From: Adhaeribacter sp. | GTDB lineage: Bacteria > Bacteroidota > Bacteroidia > Cytophagales > Hymenobacteraceae | Reading direction: 5' to 3' | Assembly (NCBI GenBank): GCA_028288395.1 | Contig: JAQBNV010000382.1 | Location: forward strand, 1-5,297 | DNA length: 5,297 nt | Shown: positions 1-5,297 of the stretch, in pieces | Position numbering within the stretch: the stretch's first letter is position 1 | Layout of the letters: every line of letters begins with the position of its first letter | Position numbers and translations under genes: made by a program | Notes under the pieces: model-generated | Told to the model about the DNA's origin: nothing | What the model saw: the letters and a program-made list of their open reading frames with translations, nothing else | Databases searched by the model: none

Positions 1-1
1 A

Positions 2-58
2 AGTTACCTGCAGTATGGCACCTTGTTCATGCGTTTTGGTATTAATACCGGCAAATAA
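2..58 (+). CDS. 3' end of an unidentified gene (18 codons), possibly an outer-membrane beta-barrel protein
   Basis: The frame starting at base 2 is open from the window edge and ends in two consecutive TAA stops (56-58 and 59-61). The visible tail reads SYLQYGTLFMRFGINTGK. It alternates aromatic or hydrophobic residues with polar ones, as in the last strand of many outer-membrane beta-barrels. The codons are ordinary for this genome, and the tandem stop supports a true gene end. Eighteen residues cannot identify a family, so the outer-membrane reading is inference only. I see no clear terminator hairpin just downstream. The competing reading in another frame (15-197, 60 aa) has unconvincing composition and overlaps this tail. 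Confidence 0.45.
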   Translation, partial: SYLQYGTLFMRFGINTGK

Positions 59-523
59 TAATTTAATAAATTCCCGGTTCAAATTTTTATATCGGAAACC
101 CTTCTTTTATAAAAGCGGCAGAAAAACTGTGGACTACCTGGCAACGTATAACTTAACCCGTCATCTGCTAATAACAGCGCGGCCTGTATTCAGGTAAAAC
201 GAGCTTTCTGATTTTTGTAAAAAGCCCTTCCTCCTTCGTATTTAAACCGGATAGTTTGGGCTAATTTTCCCGTTAGCAGCTACCAGTATATTTATGGCAC
301 TTATTTTGGATAGCAAAATGAACAACTTAGCCACTGGCAGTAACCGTAATTAAGTTAATCTTAAACTTTACCTGAACTCTTAAAAGTCGGCGAACAATTA
401 TTAATAATAGTGTAATTACTATTCAACAACTTTTTTTATTATTACCAGTAAATGTGTGCCGGTAATCGGAGAAATTAAACCTATTTATCTTGGTAGCTTC
501 TGCCAGGCACCACCCATCTGAAT
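59..523. other. AT-rich intergenic region, no gene recognised
   Basis: This stretch of about 465 nt is clearly more AT-rich than the flanking genes, and stops interrupt it in the frames I read. It holds a few weak symmetric elements: CTTTTATAAAAG at 104-115, ATTATTAATAAT at 397-408, and an AT-only hairpin (AATAGT at 406-411 with ACTATT at 418-423) followed by a run of seven T at 431-437. None is GC-rich enough to call a terminator. The promoter of the LOG gene should lie here. The best candidate I found is the imperfect -7-like TATCTTGG at 486-493, which lacks a clear upstream TTTG partner. I see no RNA gene. Confidence 0.6.
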
Positions 524-1387
524 ATGACTAAGCTTAGAAAAACGAGTAAGACCAAACTGCACGAAGAAAATAACAACGTAGGCAGTGGCAAAACCATCGT
601 TCAGCCGGAAGCAAACGATAACAAGGCGAAATCTATTAAGCAGGCCCGGCAAATGGCCCGCGAAGAGAACCGGCAAATTTCGGACGAAGACAGTAAAATA
701 CGTAAGGCCTTTGTAGATAAAGACTGGAACGAAATTAAAATTGCCGACTCCTGGCAGATATTTAAAGTGATGGCCGAATTTGTGGAAGGCTTTGAAAAGC
801 TTTCTCGGATTGGCCCCTGCGTTTCTATTTTCGGGTCGGCCCGCACCAAGCCTGATAACCCATATTATATTATGGCCGAAGAAATTGCCTCCAAGCTGGT
901 GCGGCACGGCTACGGCGTAATAACCGGCGGCGGCCCTGGCATTATGGAAGCCGGTAACAAAGGAGCACACGCCGAAGGAGGCAAATCGGTTGGTTTAAAT
1001 ATTGAGCTGCCTTTTGAGCAGTTTAATAATATTTATATCGATTCGGATAAGATGATAAATTTTGATTACTTTTTTGTGCGAAAAGTAATGATTAATAAAT
1101 ATGCCCAGGGCTTTGTGGTGATGCCGGTGGGCTTTGGCACCCTCGACGAGTTATTTGAAGCGATAACGCTTATCCAAACCCGTAAGATTGGCCGCTTCCC
1201 GATTATTTTGGTAGGTAAAGCCTACTGGCAGGGACTATTGGATTGGATAAAAGATGTTATGCTGACCCAGGAAAGCAATATTAACCCGGAAGACATGAGC
1301 CTGGTGAATATTGTGGATACGCCAACCGAAGCCGTGAAAGTTATTGACGATTTCTACAACAAATACCTGCTATCCCCTAACTTTTAA
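524..1387 (+). CDS. LOG-family (TIGR00730) nucleotide phosphoribohydrolase
   Basis: This is a 287-residue soluble Rossmann-fold protein of the LOG family, long mislabelled 'lysine decarboxylase'. Characterised members cleave the N-glycosidic bond of nucleoside 5'-monophosphates, either cytokinin nucleotides (plant LOG) or purine and pyrimidine nucleotides (E. coli PpnN), releasing base and ribose 5-phosphate. Visible in order: a charged N-terminal extension (about 1-57), a conserved helical segment (about 58-97), the first strand with GSAR (104-107), the GGGPGIMEAGNKGA loop (135-148), FFVRK with the likely catalytic Arg186, and a PGGxGTxxE-type motif at 201-209 with Glu209. That motif reads PVGFGTLDE, so its first glycine is Val202 (codon GTG, 1127-1129). 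The Arg and Glu are kept. The ATG at 524 is chosen because the next in-frame Met is residue 44, close to the conserved part. No Shine-Dalgarno precedes it. The gene appears monocistronic, with a palindromic hairpin 22 nt after the stop. The substrate cannot be told from sequence. Confidence 0.93.
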   Translation: MTKLRKTSKTKLHEENNNVGSGKTIVQPEANDNKAKSIKQARQMAREENRQISDEDSKIRKAFVDKDWNEIKIADSWQIFKVMAEFVEGFEKLSRIGPCVSIFGSARTKPDNPYYIMAEEIASKLVRHGYGVITGGGPGIMEAGNKGAHAEGGKSVGLNIELPFEQFNNIYIDSDKMINFDYFFVRKVMINKYAQGFVVMPVGFGTLDELFEAITLIQTRKIGRFPIILVGKAYWQGLLDWIKDVMLTQESNINPEDMSLVNIVDTPTEAVKVIDDFYNKYLLSPNF

Positions 1388-1409
1388 TATTTTTTATTTT
1401 GCAACAGGT

Positions 1410-1441
1410 AAAAGCCGGCTATTGTACAATAGCCGGCTTTT
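1410..1441 (+). terminator. Perfect 32-nt palindrome, probable intrinsic terminator of the LOG gene
   Basis: Bases 1410-1425 are the exact reverse complement of 1426-1441. Each arm contains AAAAGCCGGCTATTG or its complement, and the centre is GTAC. As RNA this gives a stem of about 14 bp with a 4-nt loop, a GC-rich middle (GCCGGC) and a U-rich 3' end (CTTTTGTTT). It starts 22 nt after the LOG stop codon. Because A runs lead in on one side and T runs out on the other, it could work in both directions, although the next gene downstream lies on the same strand. The role is inferred from structure and position. Confidence 0.8.
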
Positions 1442-1796
1442 GTTTATCACGGGTCAGTCAATTTTCCAGCCGTTTGTTTAGGCAGTATTATAGCCAACTG
1501 CTCGTTTTAAAATATTTTCTTTGATTGCCGCTCCACTTTACGCCTGCTAAAAAAAGATAAATCAAATGCCGGAAGCAGGATCCTGTACAAACAAAAAATT
1601 AAATAAGATACCTTTGCCGGTGCTTTCGGATTTTTATCTGTTCAGGCTTTTGCGTCCGGCTTTGTTTTTGTACTGGTTTACGGCACTGGATCACCATGAT
1701 TATTCAGGCGCATATAAGTCCGGCAAAAGAATTTTACTGGCAGCATCCTGTCGGGTTGTACGCAGTTGAAAGGTTTACTTAATATTAAATTAGCGA
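1442..1796. other. Intergenic leader upstream of the PBP gene
   Basis: This is about 355 nt between the LOG terminator and the PBP start. It carries one good Bacteroidota -7 element (1609-1616), which would give the PBP transcript a leader of roughly 170-180 nt. Two short ATG frames occur. One at 1566-1769 (67 codons) has composition unlike a real protein. One at 1696-1782 (28 codons) ends 14 nt before the PBP start and is listed as a finding. Part of the stretch is T-rich (1624-1680). I do not recognise a tRNA, riboswitch or known small RNA here. Confidence 0.5.
1609..1616 (+). promoter_or_regulatory. Candidate Bacteroidota -7 promoter element (TACCTTTG)
   Basis: The octamer matches the Bacteroidota housekeeping-sigma -7 consensus TAnnTTTG exactly and is followed by a C, as is common. 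No TTTG is found at the expected distance upstream (around 1584-1590), so only half of the consensus is supported. It lies 181 nt before the PBP start and after the LOG terminator, a suitable place to drive the PBP gene or a separate short transcript. Confidence 0.35.
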
Positions 1797-4304
1797 TTGT
1801 TGAATAAATTTATAAAACGTATTTGGCATACCTTGCTGGCAACCGGGTTGTTTGCCAAGCATTATTTTCTTCAGCCTGGTATCAGATACCTGCGCCGGCA
1901 ATACAGTTCTTTTTATGCGCGCCACCAAGCGAAGCTTACACGGCATTACTGGCAAAAACAAGGGCAAAGTCTCCGGGGTTTTAACGGCAGTCGCCTCCGG
2001 CCGGCTCATTTTACGGCACTCTTTAAAGTAGCCATTCGCTTGTTTTTGCTCGTATTGCTATTCTGGGCGGGTTTATATCTGGCCGTTTATGTGGGTATAT
2101 TTGGTGCCATCCCCTCACGCGCCGCTCTGCAGGCCCGGCAAAACCATACAGCTTCGGAAGTGTATTCGTCCGATAATATTTTACTAGGGCGCTACTATAT
2201 TCAGGATCGCACCAATGTCAGTTACGAAAACATGTCGGCGGCAGCCATAAAAGCGCTTATTGCAACCGAAGACGCCCGTTTTTACCAGCATGGCGGCGTA
2301 GATTACCGGAGTTTGCTGCGGGTATTCTTTAAAACCTTGTTGCTCCAGGAAGAAAAATCAGGCGGCGGCAGCACTATTAGTCAGCAATTAGCCAAAAATT
2401 TATATCCCCGCCGCCCGCACTGGCTATTAAGCACCCCCATCAACAAGCTGCGCGAAATGATTATTGCCCGCCGGCTCGAAGGGATATATGCCAAATCCGA
2501 AATCCTGGAACTCTACCTGAATACGGTGCCCATGGGCGGCGATTTATTTGGCATCGAACGGGCGGCCAGGCGTTTTTTTAACACCTCCGCCGATTCGCTT
2601 AAAACAGAAGAAGCCGCCACCTTAATTGGGATGCTAAAGGCCACTACTACGTATAATCCGCGGCTGGCTCCGGCACGCGCGCAGCAACGCCGGAATGTGG
2701 TTCTGAACCAGATGACCAAATATAGTTACCTTTCCTCGACGCAGGCCGATTCGCTTAAAAATATTCCTTTAAAGCTCAACTACCGCTACGAAACCCACAA
2801 CGATGGCCTGGCTCCTTATTTCCGGGAACAACTGCGCCTGGAGCTGGCAAAATGGTGTACCACCCACCACAAAGAAGACGGCCAGCCTTATAATTTATAC
2901 ACCGACGGCCTGAAAATATACACTACCCTGCACGCCGGTATGCAGGCCCACGCAGAAAAGGCCATGCGTAAACGGATGGCCCTTCTGCAAAAACAGTTTG
3001 ACACCCATTGGAAAAACCGATCACCCTGGGGAGATAAACCGGAGGTTTTGCGGTCGGCCATGCGGCGCTCCAAACATTACCAGAAACTGAAAGCGGCCGG
3101 CTTAACCGATGCCGCTATTCAGGAGCGTCTAGGGCAACCCACTGAAATGAATCTATTTAGCTGGAACGGCCCGGTAAAAAGAACCATAACGCCTCTGGAT
3201 TCGCTGCGCTACTACGAACGCTTTTTAAATACGGGCTTGCTGGCTGTGGAGCCAGGTACGGGTTACATTAGGGCCTGGGTGGGCGGCATCAATCACCATA
3301 TTTTTAAATACGACCACGTGCGTTCCCGCCGCCAGGCCGGTTCTACGTTTAAACCCATTGTTTATACCGCGGCCCTGGAACGCGGCCTGGAGCCCTGCAC
3401 TTATTTTCCGAATCAACTGCAAACCTATACAGGTAAAGAAAACTGGACACCCCGCAACGCTGATAACAAGTACGGCGGCGAATATTCCATGCGCGGGGCC
3501 CTGGCCCACTCGGTTAATACCATTTCGGCGCGGGTAATGATGGAAACTGGTGTCGCGCCAACCATTTCGCTAGCCCGGCGCTTGGGCATTCAGAGCCCTT
3601 TACCCAAAGTTCCCTCGCTGGCTTTAGGCACCGCCGACCTGTCGTTGCTGGAACTGGTGACGGCTTATACCACCCTCGCGAACAAAGGCTACCGGGTTAA
3701 ACCGGTTTACCTGGCTAAAATCACCGACCGCAACGGCAAAGTACTGCACCAGCACCGGCCCGGAACCGAAGTAACCAAAGCCATAGCGCCCGAACATGCT
3801 GATATAATGTTAGAGCTGCTGAAAGGCGTAATTGAAGAAGGTTCGGCTAACCGGCTCCGTTCTGAATTTGGACTAACGATGGATATTGCGGGAAAAACCG
3901 GCACCTCGCAGGACCATGCCGATGGCTGGTTTATTGGCATTACGCCCCAATTGGTAACTGGCGTTTGGGTAGGCGCCGAAAACCCTGCTGTCCGTTTCCG
4001 GACCCTGGGCCTGGGGCAAGGCTCTAATACCGCCTTACCTATCTGGGGAGAATTCATGTACCGCCTAACCCGCGACCGCAAATTTTCGGATTGGCGCAAC
4101 GGCCACTTTGCGGCGTTGTCAGTTGAACTGCAGCAACGCCTGGATTGTCCTTCTTTTCTGGAAGAACATCCGGAGCCGGTTATCAAGCAAGCTTCTTTCC
4201 TGAATAAAATATTTGAGGTGTTTAAAGGAAAAAAACAGGAACGCAAAGAACAGGAAAAAGAAGTCAAAAAGAAAAATAAAGGCCGGGGAAGATTCTGGGA
4301 ATAA
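1797..4304 (+). CDS. Class A penicillin-binding protein (bifunctional transglycosylase/transpeptidase, PBP1A type)
   Basis: This 835-residue inner-membrane enzyme polymerises lipid II into glycan strands and cross-links the stem peptides. Order: a basic cytoplasmic segment (1-81), one transmembrane helix (about 82-102), a GT51 glycosyltransferase domain (about 130-300), a linker region (about 350-475), a transpeptidase domain (about 480-760) and a Lys/Glu-rich tail (about 800-835). GT51 motifs are intact: EDARFYQHGG with catalytic Glu158, GGGSTISQQLAKN from 189, KLREMIIARRLE with Glu220 in the second-glutamate position, and SEILELYLN from 234. Transpeptidase motifs are intact: nucleophile Ser516 in STFK, SVN at 572-574 and KTGTS at 700-704. 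So both activities should work, and beta-lactams should acylate Ser516. No ATG lies in frame before codon 146, inside GT51. An in-frame TAG at 1791-1793 limits the start to TTG at 1797 or 1800 (or TTG at 1833 or 1848). No Shine-Dalgarno is seen. I cannot choose between mrcA-like and other class A paralogue names. Confidence 0.95.
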   Translation: MLNKFIKRIWHTLLATGLFAKHYFLQPGIRYLRRQYSSFYARHQAKLTRHYWQKQGQSLRGFNGSRLRPAHFTALFKVAIRLFLLVLLFWAGLYLAVYVGIFGAIPSRAALQARQNHTASEVYSSDNILLGRYYIQDRTNVSYENMSAAAIKALIATEDARFYQHGGVDYRSLLRVFFKTLLLQEEKSGGGSTISQQLAKNLYPRRPHWLLSTPINKLREMIIARRLEGIYAKSEILELYLNTVPMGGDLFGIERAARRFFNTSADSLKTEEAATLIGMLKATTTYNPRLAPARAQQRRNVVLNQMTKYSYLSSTQADSLKNIPLKLNYRYETHNDGLAPYFREQLRLELAKWCTTHHKEDGQPYNLYTDGLKIYTTLHAGMQAHAEKAMRKRMALLQKQFDTHWKNRSPWGDKPEVLRSAMRRSKHYQKLKAAGLTDAAIQERLGQPTEMNLFSWNGPVKRTITPLDSLRYYERFLNTGLLAVEPGTGYIRAWVGGINHHIFKYDHVRSRRQAGSTFKPIVYTAALERGLEPCTYFPNQLQTYTGKENWTPRNADNKYGGEYSMRGALAHSVNTISARVMMETGVAPTISLARRLGIQSPLPKVPSLALGTADLSLLELVTAYTTLANKGYRVKPVYLAKITDRNGKVLHQHRPGTEVTKAIAPEHADIMLELLKGVIEEGSANRLRSEFGLTMDIAGKTGTSQDHADGWFIGITPQLVTGVWVGAENPAVRFRTLGLGQGSNTALPIWGEFMYRLTRDRKFSDWRNGHFAALSVELQQRLDCPSFLEEHPEPVIKQASFLNKIFEVFKGKKQERKEQEKEVKKKNKGRGRFWE

Positions 4305-4318
4305 AATATCTCGAAAAA

Positions 4319-4350
4319 CAAAAAGCTCCTGGTTTAGCAGGAGCTTTTTG
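4319..4350. terminator. Bidirectional intrinsic terminator between convergent PBP and SusD genes
   Basis: A perfect 13-bp stem pairs 4319-4331 (CAAAAAGCTCCTG) with 4338-4350, closing a 6-nt loop (GTTTAG). The lower stem is five A-T pairs, so each strand reads a GC-rich upper stem followed by a T run. It lies 14 nt after the PBP stop and 20 nt beyond the stop codon of the minus-strand SusD gene, exactly where a shared terminator for two convergent genes belongs. Confidence 0.88.
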
Positions 4351-4370
4351 TAAAATATTTATCAGCAAAT

Positions 4371-5297
4371 TTAGTAGCCGTTGTTTTGGGTTAAAGTGGG
4401 TTTTCCGGCCACTGTACTGTTTAGTATTTCCTGTAGCGGAATCGGGAAATATTCGTGCTTGCCTTTTACGAACTGTACCCCGCGCAAATAAGACCGCTTG
4501 TTGCCTTCAACAGCGTAATAAGCATTTAATACCTGGTCCGCAATCCCCCAGCGTACCAAATCAAAACGCCGGTGGCCTTCCATGCCAAGTTCCAGCCTTT
4601 GCTCAAACTGAACTGCCTTTCGAGCCATAGCCTGATCCGTCCAGGGGGTGGTATATTCCTTAATAACGTAGTTGGCCGCCGGTGTGCCATCAGCTTTTTT
4701 CACAAAACCATCCGGGTTTGCCGCTCTCCTTCTGATTTGGTTAACGTAACCCCGGGCAGCATCCAGATTACCCAGTTCGGTTTCAATTTCGGCCAACCAA
4801 AGCAGCACGTGCGAATACCGAATCATGCGGTAATTATTGGCGTTTAAACGCGGGTTACCGGCAAAAGTATTTGTGCCTACATCCGAGCGGTACATGACGT
4901 GTTTCTTAGGTGAATAAGGTCCGCCGTAAGCCTGGTCGCGCACGTAAGTTTTACCGGGATGAACACCCCAATCAAGAAACGGAATACCCCGTCGCCCTAC
5001 GGTCCAGTCCAGACGGGGATCAAGGGGGCCTTCGTCGGGTGTATAGGGCTGGGTAGCTTCTATATTCTGATCACTTTTTACATCGCTGTTGTTAAAGGTT
5101 TCCAGCAGCGGCAGGCCGTCGGCACCGGTTTTAAAAGCATTAACCAGGTTTTGCGAGGGCTGAAAGAAACCGCAGCAGGTAGTTACGCCCCCGCCACCGT
5201 AAGGATAATTTAATGTCGCCCCAATATTTCCGTTTTCTCCGCCGGGTGCCCCATCGTTAACCGAATTTTGTATTTCAAAAATAGATTCAGGATTATT
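4371..5297 (-). CDS. SusD/RagB-family nutrient-binding outer-membrane lipoprotein, C-terminal 308 residues (5' end beyond the window)
   Basis: The minus frame is open from the window edge at 5297 to TAA at 4373-4371. The first GTG in this frame, at 4943, is internal: the upstream translation continues with typical family sequence, so the gene is cut by the window, not short. SusD-like proteins are surface lipoproteins that cap a SusC TonB-dependent transporter and capture glycans or, in RagB-like members, peptides. Visible landmarks, numbered from the window edge: CCGFFQPSQNLVNAF (41-55), DPRLDWTVGRRGIPF (93-107), the helical-repeat segment RYSHVLLWLAEIETELGN (160-177), EQRLELGMEGHRRFDLVRW (232-250) and YFPIPLQEI (283-291). 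The family is usually about 450-600 residues, so roughly the N-terminal 150-300, including the lipoprotein signal, is missing. A susC partner is expected upstream, outside the window. The substrate cannot be inferred. Confidence 0.95.
   Translation of the reverse strand, partial: NNPESIFEIQNSVNDGAPGGENGNIGATLNYPYGGGGVTTCCGFFQPSQNLVNAFKTGADGLPLLETFNNSDVKSDQNIEATQPYTPDEGPLDPRLDWTVGRRGIPFLDWGVHPGKTYVRDQAYGGPYSPKKHVMYRSDVGTNTFAGNPRLNANNYRMIRYSHVLLWLAEIETELGNLDAARGYVNQIRRRAANPDGFVKKADGTPAANYVIKEYTTPWTDQAMARKAVQFEQRLELGMEGHRRFDLVRWGIADQVLNAYYAVEGNKRSYLRGVQFVKGKHEYFPIPLQEILNSTVAGKPTLTQNNGY

Noticed and set aside
1..82. Open minus-strand frame from a TTG at 82 running off the left edge
   Set aside because: It has no ATG and is the exact antisense of the plausible plus-strand gene tail, so it is most likely a shadow.
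15..197. 60-codon plus-strand frame beginning MAPCSC
   Set aside because: It overlaps the better-supported gene tail in frame 2, has no recognisable motif and lies in AT-rich noncoding-like sequence.
406..437. AT-only hairpin followed by seven T as a terminator
   Set aside because: The stem is 6 bp with a single G-C pair and sits 7 nt before the T run, which is too weak to support.
486..493. TATCTTGG as a -7 promoter element for the LOG gene
   Set aside because: It differs from TAnnTTTG at one conserved base and has no TTTG partner at the right distance. It is mentioned only as the best available candidate.
485..970. 161-codon minus-strand frame over the LOG gene
   Set aside because: It is the antisense shadow of a well-supported conserved gene and shows no family motif of its own.
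1566..1769. 67-codon plus-strand frame between LOG and PBP, in the same frame as the PBP
   Set aside because: Its composition is not protein-like and two in-frame stops (1767-1769 and 1791-1793) separate it from the PBP, so it is neither a convincing gene nor an N-terminal extension. It also spans the candidate promoter.
3707..4321. 204-codon minus-strand frame over the 3' part of the PBP gene
   Set aside because: It is antisense to the conserved transpeptidase domain, is rich in Ser, Arg and Cys as expected of a shadow, and ends at the shared terminator.
4572..5213. Two plus-strand frames (4572-4847 and 4959-5213) opposite the SusD gene
   Set aside because: Both are antisense to clear SusD-family sequence, which explains the open frames.

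Overview
The window looks like chromosomal DNA of a Bacteroidota member, most likely of the order Cytophagales (Hymenobacteraceae-like). This is inferred from four things: a SusD/RagB-family gene, a Bacteroidota-style class A penicillin-binding protein (PBP), a LOG protein with the N-terminal extension typical of this phylum, and the lack of Shine-Dalgarno sequences before the two starts inside the window. No mobile element, CRISPR array, tRNA or rRNA is visible.

Layout from left to right. (1) At the left edge are the last 18 codons of a plus-strand gene, possibly an outer-membrane protein, ending in tandem TAA stops at 56-61. (2) An AT-rich intergenic stretch of about 465 nt follows, with no convincing gene. 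(3) A complete plus-strand LOG-family (TIGR00730) nucleotide phosphoribohydrolase lies at 524-1387. A perfect 32-nt palindrome at 1410-1441 follows it and probably acts as its terminator. (4) A leader of about 355 nt at 1442-1796 carries one good Bacteroidota -7 element (TACCTTTG). (5) A complete bifunctional class A PBP lies at 1797-4304, apparently starting at TTG. (6) A perfect 13-bp hairpin flanked by A and T runs at 4319-4350 separates two convergent genes. (7) The 3' part of a minus-strand SusD/RagB-family gene runs from 5297 down to 4371. It stays open to the window edge, well beyond its first internal GTG at 4943.

The genes do not form one operon. The LOG and PBP genes point the same way but a strong hairpin and a long leader separate them. 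The SusD gene is convergent and is the downstream end of what is normally a susC-susD nutrient-uptake pair whose upstream part is outside the window. The functions are nucleotide salvage (LOG), peptidoglycan synthesis (PBP) and outer-membrane nutrient capture (SusD), with no obvious shared pathway.

I found no clear undescribed system. The points most worth checking are a Gly-to-Val change in the LOG nucleotide-binding motif, the TTG-only start and long basic N-terminus of the PBP, and the PBP leader, which could hold a short upstream ORF or a small RNA.
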